This document shows, in pieces, positions 42,348 through 50,322 of a DNA stretch of 64,000 nt. The stretch covers positions 9,114 through 73,113 of the forward strand of contig DASZAN010000039.1 in the NCBI GenBank assembly GCA_035945115.1, read 5' to 3'. Both the position numbers and the translations under genes were made by a program. Numbering within the stretch: position 1 is the stretch's first letter; each line of letters starts with the position of its first letter. Below the pieces are notes generated by a model. It was not told where the DNA came from. It was given only the letters and a program-made list of their open reading frames with translations, and ran no database searches. The stretch comes from DAHUYF01 sp035945115 (GTDB lineage Bacteria > Pseudomonadota > Alphaproteobacteria > ATCC43930 > CGMCC-115725).

Positions 42348-43439
42348 ATGGATCTGAACGGCGTCACCGTCGCGACCGTCGGTCGCCTGCGCCTTCTGCC
42401 GCGTTGGCGGGTCGCGGCGGAGCTGGCGCGGCGCGGCGGCGCCCTCACCAATCGGCTGAGCAAGGCGCAAGGCCTTGTGATCGGTTATGGCGCCGCGAGC
42501 CGGCTGGAAACGGTATCGGCGGCCCTCGCGGAGGCGGAGCGGCGCCGCCTCTGGCAAGCGAGCGAGCAACAGCTTCGCCGCGCCTTGGGCCTTGTCGGGA
42601 AGGCGCCGGCGGCGCCGCGCACGATCGACGCGGACTCGCTGGCGCGCCAATCCGGGCTCGCCGCCGATGCGGTCCGCCTCCTCGAGCTCTTCGACATCCT
42701 CGGCGGCGATGACGGCGGATTCGATTTCCAAGACCTCGTCGCCGCCCGGCAGGCGCGCCGGCTTCTGAGCGGCGGGGCGTCGCTCTCCGCGGTGATCGGT
42801 GCCGTCCTGACCGCGCGCGAGCGCGGCGTCGACAACCCGCTCGTTCGCTCGCAATTCCACCTCTCGGCTGACGGCGCTCTCGCCCTTTCGGTCGGTGGCC
42901 ATCTGGCGGAGCTCGACGGCCAAATGCGACTGCCGCTCGGCGATGCCGGAAATCCCAGCCTCGACCTTCTTTATGACGAAGCGGCGCGCGCGGAGGAGGA
43001 GGCTCGCTGGCCGGAAGCGGAAGCGATCTATCGTCGCATCGTCAGCATCGCGCCGCGCGACGCGGTGGCGCATTTCAATCTCGGGAACGTGCTGACCGCC
43101 AAAGGTGATGTGGGGCGCGCGCACCAAGCACTGGCGCGCGCCGTGGCGCTCGATCCGCGCTTTGCCGAGGCCTGGTACAATCTCGCTCATCTTCACGAGC
43201 GCGGCGACGACGCTCAGAAGGCGCGGCAATGCCTCGAGCGCGCGGTCGCTGCCGATGGTCGCTTCGCCGATGCCATCTACAATCTTGCCCGGCTCTATCT
43301 CGCAGCCGAGGAAGCCGAATTGGCGGCGCCATTGTTCGAGCGCTATTTGGCGCTCGACACGAGCTCGGCCTGGGCCGAGCGGGCACGACAAGGACTCCAG
43401 CTCTGCCGCATGCTGCGCCAGGCACCGGAGCCGCGGTGA
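42348..43439 (+). CDS. BRCT-like / MerR-type HTH / TPR protein
   Basis: A 363-aa protein of unusual architecture, 28 bp after ligD. Residues 1-85 follow a BRCT pattern (LNGVTVATVGRLRLLPRW, ELARRGGALTNRLSKAQGLVIG, an acidic/basic helix ending in EQQLRRAL). Residues 93-165 look like a MerR-type HTH (IDADSLARQSGLAADAVRLLELFDIL). Residues about 205-355 contain three to four TPR motifs (AHFNLGNVLTAKGDVGRAHQALARAVALDP; AWYNLAHLHERGDDAQKARQCLERAV). It may bind DNA or repair proteins; the link to LigD is inferred from position and the BRCT-like part. Confidence 0.75.
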   Translation: MDLNGVTVATVGRLRLLPRWRVAAELARRGGALTNRLSKAQGLVIGYGAASRLETVSAALAEAERRRLWQASEQQLRRALGLVGKAPAAPRTIDADSLARQSGLAADAVRLLELFDILGGDDGGFDFQDLVAARQARRLLSGGASLSAVIGAVLTARERGVDNPLVRSQFHLSADGALALSVGGHLAELDGQMRLPLGDAGNPSLDLLYDEAARAEEEARWPEAEAIYRRIVSIAPRDAVAHFNLGNVLTAKGDVGRAHQALARAVALDPRFAEAWYNLAHLHERGDDAQKARQCLERAVAADGRFADAIYNLARLYLAAEEAELAAPLFERYLALDTSSAWAERARQGLQLCRMLRQAPEPR

Positions 43440-43445
43440 CGGATC

Positions 43446-44492
43446 CTACTCTTCCGCTTCGAGGAGAGTCGTGAGCGAGGTCCCCGGCAAGGGGCCCATC
43501 TTGGTCTTCTCGACCTTCGTATCGCGCAGATTGGCAAAGCGCAGATCCGCGCCGCGGAGCTCCGCGCCGGTGAGATCGGCGCCTTGCAGATTGGCGCCGG
43601 TGAGCACCGCGGCGGCGAGGAAAGCGCCGGCGAGATTGGCCGAGGCGAGAATGGTGAAATCGAGCTGGGCGGCGGCGAGCTGGCGGCCTGAGAAATCGAT
43701 CCCCTCGAGATTGCATCCAGTGAAATTGGCGCGCCGGCCTTGGCGTCCTTGCGAATTGACCCAGAGCTCATGCTGCTTCAGGCGCTCGGCGATCGCCTCG
43801 AACTTGAGGCGCGATTGCGGCAAGGCGGCGCCGCTGTTGCGCAATGATTGGCCGACGTCGCCGCGAAGAATGGCGCTGCGCAAATCCGCTTCGGCAAGCT
43901 GTGCGCCGCGCATGATCGGATCGACCAGCTCGGCGCCGTGAAAGCAGGCGGAGCGAAGGTCGGCGTCGGAAAAGTCGGTGCCCTCGAGGATGGCGCCGCT
44001 GAAATCGACGGCCTTGCAGCGCGCATTCGGCAGCTTCGCGCCGCGCATGATGGCATTGGTGAAGCGGCTGCCGGTATCGCCGTCGAGTGTGACGTCCGCA
44101 TCGATCACCATGCCCTCGCGCAGATCGGCCCCGCCCAGATGCGCGCCGGTAAGATTGGCGTGCTCGAACTTGGCGCCGCGCAGATCCGCCTTTTCGAAAT
44201 CGGCGCCCGAGAGATCGCCGTTGTTGAAACGCGCGCCGAACAGGTTGGCATGGCGGAAAACCGCACCGCCCAGGTTGGCGCCATCGAAGCGGCACACCAG
44301 GAATTCGGCGTTGGTCCAGTCCGTGCCGTGGAGGTCGAGGCCGCTCAAATCGCACTGGCGGAGCATCGCGCGCTGTCCGCCGGCCTGGTTGCGCAGGTAG
44401 CGACGATGGCGCTCCAGCAAGGCCGCGAGCAAGGCCGCGTCGAACCGTGCCTTGACGAGGACCGGCGATGCCTGGCGCGGCTTTGATGTCAT
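43446..44492 (-). CDS. Pentapeptide-repeat protein
   Basis: A 348-aa protein. After a helical N-terminus (residues 1-45), A(D/N)LxG-type pentapeptides run from about residue 46 to 215 and again from 262 to 340 (TGANLQGADLTGAELRGADL), separated by a non-repeat segment (LRNSGAALPQSRLKFEAIAERLKQHELW). The repeats predict a right-handed quadrilateral beta-helix. Some such proteins mimic DNA and protect gyrase; nothing here proves that. It converges with the TPR gene, leaving 6 bp between stops. Confidence 0.88.
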   Translation of the reverse strand: MTSKPRQASPVLVKARFDAALLAALLERHRRYLRNQAGGQRAMLRQCDLSGLDLHGTDWTNAEFLVCRFDGANLGGAVFRHANLFGARFNNGDLSGADFEKADLRGAKFEHANLTGAHLGGADLREGMVIDADVTLDGDTGSRFTNAIMRGAKLPNARCKAVDFSGAILEGTDFSDADLRSACFHGAELVDPIMRGAQLAEADLRSAILRGDVGQSLRNSGAALPQSRLKFEAIAERLKQHELWVNSQGRQGRRANFTGCNLEGIDFSGRQLAAAQLDFTILASANLAGAFLAAAVLTGANLQGADLTGAELRGADLRFANLRDTKVEKTKMGPLPGTSLTTLLEAEE

Positions 44493-44662
44493 GTTACGCG
44501 ACCGGCCTGAGCCTGGCCAAAGCGGCTGTTTGGCCTCATGCTGCGAACTATCGACGAATTGAGATTAAACTTTCGTGAACAGCCGCGGGACGTAACCGTT
44601 TGTAAAGCCGTGTTCAGCACTTCTTCACCATAAGCGCGCGATCATCGCGCCTGAGGTGCACT

Positions 44663-45493
44663 GTGGACAAAGAAGACCAGGACAAGCAGCTCCATCGCCA
44701 GCCGAAGGCCTACCAGGATCGGCGCTTTCTCGAGAGCAAGGATGCGCGGGCGCTGCGCATCCTCGCGGAGTATCTCGAGCCGCTCTCGCGTTTCCGCCGC
44801 TATGGCGTGCAGGACACGATCGTCTTCATGGGTTCGGCCCGTCTCTTGTCCGAGGAGGCGGCCAAGGCGGCCTTGACCGAGGCGGAACGGTCCGGAACCG
44901 GCATCGAAGCCGCGCGCACCGCGGTGGAGTTGGCCAGCTACTACGAGGCCGCACGCGAGCTCGCGAAGCGGTTCACCAGCTGGTCGAAAAAACTCGGACA
45001 CGAGGAGCGGCGTTTCGTCGTCTGCACCGGCGGCGGTCCCGGCATCATGGAAGCGGCCAATCGCGGTGCATCGGAGGCCAAAGGCCTCAATGTCGGCCTC
45101 ACGATCTCGATCCCCAACGACGAGTTCGACAATCCCTATGTGAGCCGCGAGCTCCACTTACACTTCCATTACTTCTTCATGCGGAAGTTCTGGTTCGTCT
45201 ACTTGGCGAAGGCGGTGGTGCTGTTCCCGGGCGGCTACGGGACGCTCGACGAGCTCTTCGAGATTCTGACGCTGGTGCAGACGCACAAGATGCGCAAGCG
45301 CATGCCGATCGTGCTGTTCGGCGCCAAATACTGGAACGATATCGTCAATTTCGACGCGCTGGTGAAGTACGGGACGATCAGCCCCGGCGACGTGCAATTG
45401 TTCCATCGCACCGATTCCGTGGACGAAGCCTACGAGATCATCACCCGCGGCCTCACCGAGAACGCACTCGGCAGTCCCGGCGCCGTGCTCTGA
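44663..45493 (+). CDS. LOG-family protein (TIGR00730-type Rossmann fold)
   Basis: A 276-aa protein with the LOG signature: GSARLLSEE near residue 55, CTGGGPGIMEAANRGA and LFPGGYGTLDELFEIL. LOG enzymes hydrolyse cytokinin riboside 5'-monophosphates or other nucleoside monophosphates to base plus ribose 5-phosphate. The long N-terminus (about 55 residues before the first motif) marks the larger bacterial subgroup. GTG 44663 follows a GAGG site. An inverted repeat GCGGCTGTT (44522) / AACAGCCGC (44578) lies upstream and might be regulatory. Confidence 0.87.
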   Translation: MDKEDQDKQLHRQPKAYQDRRFLESKDARALRILAEYLEPLSRFRRYGVQDTIVFMGSARLLSEEAAKAALTEAERSGTGIEAARTAVELASYYEAARELAKRFTSWSKKLGHEERRFVVCTGGGPGIMEAANRGASEAKGLNVGLTISIPNDEFDNPYVSRELHLHFHYFFMRKFWFVYLAKAVVLFPGGYGTLDELFEILTLVQTHKMRKRMPIVLFGAKYWNDIVNFDALVKYGTISPGDVQLFHRTDSVDEAYEIITRGLTENALGSPGAVL

Positions 45494-45585
45494 GGCTCCC
45501 TGCTCCGGCGGCGTGGGTTGCCACCGTAACCGACCCGCGTCCCTTCGTGTTGGGAAATGAGGAACGGCGATAGGGAGCGGAGATT

Positions 45586-45729
45586 GTGCGCACAGCAATC
45601 GCTAAGGCTTTGTTGAGCTTGTTCATTCTCGCGACGGCCGGAACCGTGCTCAGCGCTTGCCATACCGTCCATGGCGCTGGCCAAGACATCCAGAGCGGTG
45701 GCCGCGCGGTCGATCGCGCCGTAGAGTAG
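45586..45729 (+). CDS. Entericidin-like small lipoprotein (second copy)
   Basis: A 47-aa precursor starting GTG 45586 after GGAGCGGAG. Hydrophobic residues 5-21 end in the lipobox LSAC (Cys at 25), followed by HTVHGAGQDIQSGGRAVDRAVE, the conserved entericidin pattern. It shares the layout of the copy at 31.3 kb but not its flanks. Mature peptide about 23 residues, lipid-anchored to the outer membrane. Confidence 0.82.
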   Translation: MRTAIAKALLSLFILATAGTVLSACHTVHGAGQDIQSGGRAVDRAVE

Positions 45730-45730
45730 C

Positions 45731-45782
45731 CGACAAAAAAGGGCAGGCCTGCTTTGGGGCGCGGCCTGCCATAAGTTGTCGC
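45731..45782 (+). terminator. Hairpin downstream of entericidin gene
   Basis: GGCAGGCC (45742-45749) pairs with GGCCTGCC (45763-45770), 13-nt loop, flanked by outer CGACAA and TTGTCG arms. An A-tract precedes it and a weak ATAAGTTG follows, so it can end transcription from the lipoprotein gene, or from the minus strand with a U-tract. Confidence 0.5.
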
Positions 45783-45937
45783 CTTATGACGCAGCCGTGG
45801 CAGACCGCATCAATCGACACGTTAGTCCGGATATCCGCCGGGTCAGAGTTAAATTTAATTTATGTGCACATGCTTGCACGCTCGCCAAAACTTACGCCGT
45901 CTGGGCGCGAGCGTCTCCGAAGCCCCGCTTCCTCTGC

Positions 45938-46402
45938 TCAGCCCGCCTGCTCGCCCGGCGCCGTCGGATCGCCGGTCAGCAGCGCTTCGGTATGGTCCGC
46001 CATGCTGTCGAGGTTTTGCGCGGCGCGGCGCAATGATTCGTGTACCGAAGGGGCCGGGAGATTGTCGGCGGCCGCGCGCAGCTCTTCGGCCCGCGTCCGC
46101 CACGCTTCGATCTGCCGGCGTTCGTTGTCGCGTGCGGTGTTCTCCTGACCGAGAAGCGCCTCGACTGTGCGCCGCGTCCGCTCGTCTAGGGCTCCGGCAA
46201 GGAGGCGCTGATAGCGGTCGATGTTGGCGCGACGCACCAGCGTATCGATAGTGATGTCGGCGCGTTCGAGCTGTTCCGCTACCTGCGCGAGACGGAACGC
46301 GTACGCGGCAAGCGACTGCTTCATCTCGTCGGTGGGCGCGTGTGACACTGCGGCGCGGATGCGCTCGGCCAGTTCGCGCAGCTCGGCTGGCGATGGCAGC
46401 AT
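45938..46402 (-). CDS. Hypothetical alpha-helical protein
   Basis: A 154-aa, almost wholly helical and charged protein starting ATG 46402 (GAGGACG upstream). The centre, DRYQRLLAGALDERTRRTVEALLGQENTARD, is a motif seen in many small alphaproteobacterial proteins of unknown role; heptad-like Leu/Ala spacing suggests a coiled coil. A short relative of this helical type is encoded at 52.2 kb. No function is assigned. Confidence 0.65.
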   Translation of the reverse strand: MLPSPAELRELAERIRAAVSHAPTDEMKQSLAAYAFRLAQVAEQLERADITIDTLVRRANIDRYQRLLAGALDERTRRTVEALLGQENTARDNERRQIEAWRTRAEELRAAADNLPAPSVHESLRRAAQNLDSMADHTEALLTGDPTAPGEQAG

Positions 46403-46805
46403 GATACGTCCTCGGGTTGGCACGCGGGCTAAGAGGCGCGGAGTTTCTTTATCTCGGTGAGGGGCGCCGCTCGGCTCGGACACAATCGTACGACTGAAAG
46501 ATGTCGGCTGGAAGTCCATCGGCTGAAGGCAACACGAAGAGTCCCCGTTTGCCGTCTCTTCGTGTCGGTTCGATCATCCATGGCCAGACTATGAACGCAT
46601 TCTCGCGAGCTACTATCTCATGGTTATGCTCGCGAGCGCGAACCTCGGTCCGCGCGCTTGACAATGAGCATTTGCCGGCCGGTAAGCTGGCTGAACGCGG
46701 GCGTCGTCCAGCTTTCTCGCCAAAGGGCACGCCGCTCGCGGTCTTAACGTTGAACGAAGTACCAGCGGGGCCTTCGGGTCTCGTCGCCCGTTGGCGGAGG
46801 GTTGA
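46403..46805. other. Intergenic region without a supported gene
   Basis: About 400 bp between the divergent helical-protein gene and the CheB-like remnant. A TTGACA hexamer at 46659 could be a -35 for the downstream remnant but lacks a convincing -10. I see no coding feature. Confidence 0.35.
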
Positions 46806-47240
46806 ATGGCGCGACGACAGCCGAAAGAAAAGCTGGGTGGCAAGCGCCCGGCGCCGAAGCGGGTGAAGGCCGCGCCACCCCGGCGGCGTCGGCCGAGCGC
46901 ACCCCCGCTCGCGGCTGCGGCCGGCCCGTTGGTCGTCGCGCTCGGTGCATCGGCTGGCGGGCTCGACGCCTTCAAAGGCTTTCTCGCCAACATGCCGGCC
47001 AAGAGCAGGATGGCGCTCGTCTTGGTCCAGCATCTCTATGCCCATCACAAGAGCCTGCTGGTCGAGCTCCTGAGCAAGCGGACCGAGATTCCGGTGGTGC
47101 AGGCCGAGCATGGCATGGCGGTGGCGCCTGATCGCGTCTTTGTTATTCCGCCGAACGCGGTGTTGACGATCGAGCGCGGCACTCTTCCGTTGCCACGCCG
47201 GCGCCGCCGCGCGAGCAGCGGAAGCCGATCGTCAATAGCT
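46806..47240 (+). pseudogene. Truncated CheB-type methylesterase domain
   Basis: A basic leader is followed from about residue 40 by the CheB fold start: LVVALGASAGGLDAFKGFLA (active-site Ser region), ALVLVQHLYAHHKSLLVELL and VAPDRVFVIPPNAVLTIERG. The frame then fails near 47190; in the next frame TPAPPREQRKPI continues the family pattern briefly before similarity stops at about 47235. The catalytic His and Asp regions are absent. In complete relatives this domain precedes CheR and PAS modules. It is a decayed fragment, broken about 100 bp before the mobile cassette. Confidence 0.8.
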
Positions 47241-47337
47241 TGCAATCAGCTCTCTCTAGGGCCGCGTTCCTTCTTTCGCCCGCAGAGGCAAGAACCTTGC
47301 GAGCAAGAAGCGACATGCCCACCCTATCGCACCAAGC

Positions 47338-47364
47338 GGTAGTGCCTCAGTTTGAATTGTAACA
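47338..47364 (+). repeat. Left terminal inverted repeat of IS1-like cassette
   Basis: 27 bp, beginning GGTAGTGCCTCAG and ending TTGTAACA; identical in inverted orientation to 48053-48079. The repeat breaks off immediately after position 27. Confidence 0.9.
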
Positions 47365-47430
47365 AGTCCTCGCGCCGCTTGACGTGGCGCTGTGCCTCCC
47401 CATGCTTAGCGGAAAGCACGGGAGCGCCGC

Positions 47431-47682
47431 ATGTATGTAGTTCGCTTCTCATTCCCCGATCGCGAGCCTTCCTTTAAAGCATTTTCCGCGCGACCGGATG
47501 CTCTGAGATGGTTTGAGGCTGCTAGCGAGTTAATCGCTGGCGAGGTGGTCGCTTCCGAGCGCGTTGAGGCTACCGCCGCATTGTTCGAAGTGCTGGGCGA
47601 GGACGATGCTAGAGCGGCGGTTGAGGCAGTAAAGGCTGGGCATGCGACGATACTTGATCGTCACCCAGCTAAGGCAGACTGA
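47431..47682 (+). CDS. Small passenger protein of IS1-like cassette
   Basis: An 83-aa protein starting ATG 47431 behind GGGAG. It has mixed alpha/beta character: MYVVRFSFPDREPSFKAF (strand), ALRWFEAASELIAGE (helix), ERVEATAALFEVLGEDDARAAVEAVKAG. No family with known function is recognised. It lies wholly between the terminal repeats, with the next small gene starting 2 bp after its stop, so the two form a passenger unit. Confidence 0.65.
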   Translation: MYVVRFSFPDREPSFKAFSARPDALRWFEAASELIAGEVVASERVEATAALFEVLGEDDARAAVEAVKAGHATILDRHPAKAD

Positions 47683-47684
47683 CA

Positions 47685-47790
47685 ATGCCTAAAGGTCCCC
47701 GAGGCGAGAAGCGGCCGGCCGATGTCATCGGCAACGCGGTGCATGTCATGCGCATCGCCACGGGCGAGATTGACGAGACAGTCGATCAAA
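47685..47790 (+). pseudogene. Truncated small basic protein gene (MPKGP family)
   Basis: ATG 47685 opens MPKGPRGEKRPADVIGNAV followed by HVMRIATGEIDETVD, the N-terminus of a short protein common in Hyphomicrobiales, where it normally continues into a Gly/Ala/Lys-rich tail (GGKAR...RR.EIA). That tail is missing: at about 47790 the DNA passes into transposase sequence in another frame. Confidence 0.65.
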
Positions 47791-48030
47791 AGGATCATGC
47801 GGCGGTTCACCCGCTTAGCGCTGGGCTTCTCCAAGAAATTCGAGAACCACTGCCACATGGTCGCGCTCTACGCGGTCTGGTACAACTTCGTCAAAATCCA
47901 CAAGACGCTGAAGATGACGCCGGCGATGGCAGCAGGCGTGAGCGGCAAGCTCTGGTCGGTTGGCGATATTGTCGACTTGATCGAAGCCGCAGAAGTGCGG
48001 CCAGATTTGGGCGAAATGCTGGTCGGATGA
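47791..48030 (+). pseudogene. 3' remnant of IS1-type transposase
   Basis: The frame ending at 48030 encodes MRRFTRLALGFSKKFENHCH followed by MVALYAVWYNFVKIHKTLKMTPAMAAGV and LWSVGDIVDLIEA. This is the C-terminal end of IS1-type DDE transposases, including the last acidic-residue region. The upstream two-thirds of the gene is absent, so it cannot be active. Junction with the MPKGP gene lies near 47780-47795. Confidence 0.75.
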
Positions 48031-48052
48031 GAAAAGACACTGTGTCTTTTCC

Positions 48053-48079
48053 TGTTACAATTCAAACTGAGGCACTACC
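48053..48079 (-). repeat. Right terminal inverted repeat of IS1-like cassette
   Basis: The inverted copy of 47338-47364, perfect over 27 bp, ending CACTACC on the plus strand. It lies 22 bp beyond the transposase stop codon. Confidence 0.9.
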
Positions 48080-48212
48080 CACCGAGCAGATTTGTTGTAT
48101 AATCTTGCCATCGTCGGCATCGGGCCGGTCAGGCGTCGACGGCTGAGAGACACGATTTCCCCAAGTCCACGAGGGGTCGCGCGCACTCCCGCCTGTAGAG
48201 GTGGGAGGTGTG

Positions 48213-48587
48213 ATGGGCCAGTTTTATTGCTTCCTTGTCGTCGATCATGACGCCGGCGTCCGCGACGTGATCCGGGCCCACCTCGAGGCGATGGGTCACT
48301 TCGTTGTTGCGTGCAGCAGCGCCGCCGAGGCTCGTGTCGTACTCGCCCGGCAATGCGTGCGCCTTCTTGTTGCCGATGAAGCCTTGTTCGGGCACGGGCG
48401 TGAGCTTGCCGATCATGCGTGGTCACTCGGCGTTCCGACGCTCTTGATGTCCGCCTACGAGGAAATCAAGGCAGAATTGGAGCTCGGATCGCGCGACTTC
48501 ATCGGCAAACCGTTTCGGTCCGGTGAACTCAGCGACCACGTCATCCGCGTGCTGGCGAAGCGCGATTACGCCGTCAGCGGCGGCTAA
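48213..48587 (+). CDS. Single-domain response-regulator-like receiver protein
   Basis: A 124-aa stand-alone receiver. FLVVDHDAGVRDVIRAHLEAMG supplies an acidic pair (one Asp replaced by His), VRLLVADEALF the phospho-acceptor Asp (about 54), TLLMSAY the Ser/Thr position and FIGKPF the conserved Lys. ATG 48213 follows GGGAGG with 5-nt spacing; an in-frame GTG at 48201 is less likely. No output domain and no kinase is adjacent, so it may act as a diffusible phospho-shuttle or be an orphan. Confidence 0.75.
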   Translation: MGQFYCFLVVDHDAGVRDVIRAHLEAMGHFVVACSSAAEARVVLARQCVRLLVADEALFGHGRELADHAWSLGVPTLLMSAYEEIKAELELGSRDFIGKPFRSGELSDHVIRVLAKRDYAVSGG

Positions 48588-48646
48588 GTCAGCGTCCGCG
48601 CGCCTCTCTTCCCCGCGCCGAACTGAACACACAGGGAGACCCGATC

Positions 48647-48853
48647 GTGGAATGGACAATCTGGTGGGATATGCATCGTCATCCCGGTGAGGCGCAATGG
48701 AGCCGGGCTGTCGAGGATACACAAACTGAAGCGCTGAACCGCGCGCGTCGCTTCCTCAAGCTCGGTTTCGTTGTCTATCAAATCCGAGACGCCAAAGGCG
48801 CGGTGTTCATGGACGAGGCGCAGATCACGCAGCATTTCGGCAGCGGATCGTGA
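48647..48853 (+). CDS. Small hypothetical protein
   Basis: A 68-aa protein starting GTG 48647 after GGGAGAC. TQTEALNRARRFLKLGFVVYQIRD followed by VFMDEAQI gives a helix-strand pattern. It belongs to the kind of small orphan protein frequent in Bradyrhizobium-like genomes; no function is known to me. Spaced 59 bp from the receiver gene on the same strand. Confidence 0.6.
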   Translation: MEWTIWWDMHRHPGEAQWSRAVEDTQTEALNRARRFLKLGFVVYQIRDAKGAVFMDEAQITQHFGSGS

Positions 48854-48949
48854 GACCTCGCGATGGGCCGCCGCTTTCACCGGTTGGCTGCTCCACGTCA
48901 AGCCGATAGAGCAGCAGGAGCCCGTCGCACAGCAGAGAGGATTTTTACA

Positions 48950-49123
48950 ATGGCGGAACCAGTCGTGCAGGCACGTTTCCGAGAGATCCACGCCTATCGC
49001 GAGATGGCGGAAAGCTGCCGAAAAATGGCCGCCTTAAGCCGCCGTCCCGGCGCTCTCCTCCTTCGCGCGCAGGCTTTTGAGGCGACGGCGCTCGCGCTTG
49101 AGCACGGCGATAAATCCCCCTGA
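48950..49123 (+). CDS. Small hypothetical helical protein
   Basis: A 57-aa frame from ATG 48950 with AGAGAGG 8 nt upstream. Mostly helical: FREIHAYREMAESCRKMAAL and LLLRAQAFEATALALEHGD. It resembles other short alphaproteobacterial proteins with an xCRxxA-type motif, as does the product at 52.5 kb. Function unknown. Confidence 0.55.
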   Translation: MAEPVVQARFREIHAYREMAESCRKMAALSRRPGALLLRAQAFEATALALEHGDKSP

Positions 49124-50322
49124 GCGTCGCACGGGGACACCCCCCGCTCCGACACCAGGCGCCGCATCTTTAGGCGAGGCGATCGAACGTTCGCCGTTGA
49201 GGTGACGATTCCGGATACGCATCCGATAACTGTGACGAGCTTCGCCACCTCGGCGGCTATCCTAGCGGATCGACATCCCAGCGGCTGCGGAACACTGATC
49301 TGTTCCACGAACGAGTTCGCTGCGATCTGGTCTAGTGCTGTCGGATCACGGTTCTTACGCACAAGCCGAGTCGCCGATGCCGAGTCGCCGCGCAAGCGAT
49401 GATATATTGCTTGGCACCCACGTATTTCCTGAAGCACGACTCGTACAATAACCCGAGTCGCGAGCCGTTCTTGCGCGCGCCAGAGCTTTTCTATTCGGCA
49501 AATGGCCGCGGAGAGCTGATACTCCGTTGTCAATGAAATTCCGATCGCTGTCGTTCCATGCTGCCCTGCCGTGGTTGATGGCCACATTAATCCGGGCCCG
49601 TCGGTCACCGACAGATGAGACCTGGCCCGAGGAAAAGCTCGCCGCTTGGCGTGATGCACCGCCAAAGCACGGCTTCCCAATGCGGCTCGAGTTTGGGTGT
49701 CTTGCTCAAGCGTTCAGGGCTTACAAGATAGCGACCGCGAATAGCGAGGACCGAGCTTGGTGCCGATGCCGCTACCGCGAGATGCACGAACTCGAGTTTT
49801 GGTTTATCACCCAGCGCGACCGAACCCGAGTCGCGATGCTCGTTCAGCTCCACGGCCTTGGCAGCGTGTGCGGCGACACACCGTAGCTTCGATAAGATCA
49901 TCAGCACGACGGCCAAGCCCTTTACTAAGCTGCCCGGCAGAGCGGCCGCGGGCGCACGGGACGTCGCGAATCAGCCCGTTCCGGTATCCGCCGGTTCGAC
50001 AAAACCTTTTTTGCGGCGCGGTCTTGTATCCGTGCGCACGCGGTCCCACGTGCAATGTGTTGTCATCTTAGTGGGGCGTGCCTCATCAGCATAACTCCGC
50101 CGAGCTGTGACGAGTTGGCGACCACTTGGCATCGGCAGCTCACCTGTAAGTCCAAGATATGCTCGGCATACCGAGCGCGGAGACTTAGCCCGCTCCGCAA
50201 AATGACCCCCGCAAGTCACGACGTGGCGTTCAGCGGGGGTCTTGCGTTTTGCGGGGACTTCGCGCGTTCCACATCATGGGGCGCTCGCTTCCGAGCACCT
50301 CGCTTGGAGGAGAGTTCTCGCC
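49124..50322. other. 1.2-kb stretch with no supported gene
   Basis: Several open frames cross this region on both strands, but none has a convincing ribosome-binding site, consistent codon usage or recognisable family motif, and opposite-strand frames are equally long. A long imperfect palindrome lies at 50195-50254. The stretch is probably decayed sequence inside the accessory block. Confidence 0.5.
50195..50254. repeat. Long imperfect palindrome
   Basis: Inner arms GACCCCCGC (50204-50212) and GCGGGGGTC (50233-50241) are perfect. Outer arms CCGCAAAA (50195-50202) and TTTTGCGG (50247-50254) continue the pairing after a short asymmetric bulge. The loop itself contains CACG/CGTG. No T-tract follows, so it is not a canonical terminator; it may be a remnant of a mobile-element end or a structured RNA. 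Confidence 0.55.

Larger units (their letters stand above)
47338..48079 (+). mobile_element. 742-bp IS1-like cassette without an intact transposase
   Basis: The element is bounded by perfect 27-bp terminal inverted repeats beginning GGTAGTG. It is flanked by CACCAAGC (47330-47337) and CACCGAGC (48080-48087), an 8-bp target duplication with one mismatch. IS1-family elements have GGnnnTG-type ends and 8-9-bp duplications. Inside are a complete 83-codon gene, a truncated small gene and only the last 80 or so codons of an IS1-type transposase. It thus looks like a mobile insertion cassette moved in trans, carrying passenger genes. Confidence 0.8.

Noticed and set aside
49527..49916. Overlapping frames of 119 (plus) and 103 (minus) codons
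   Set aside because: No ribosome-binding site, no motif, and both strands are equally open; neither can be preferred.
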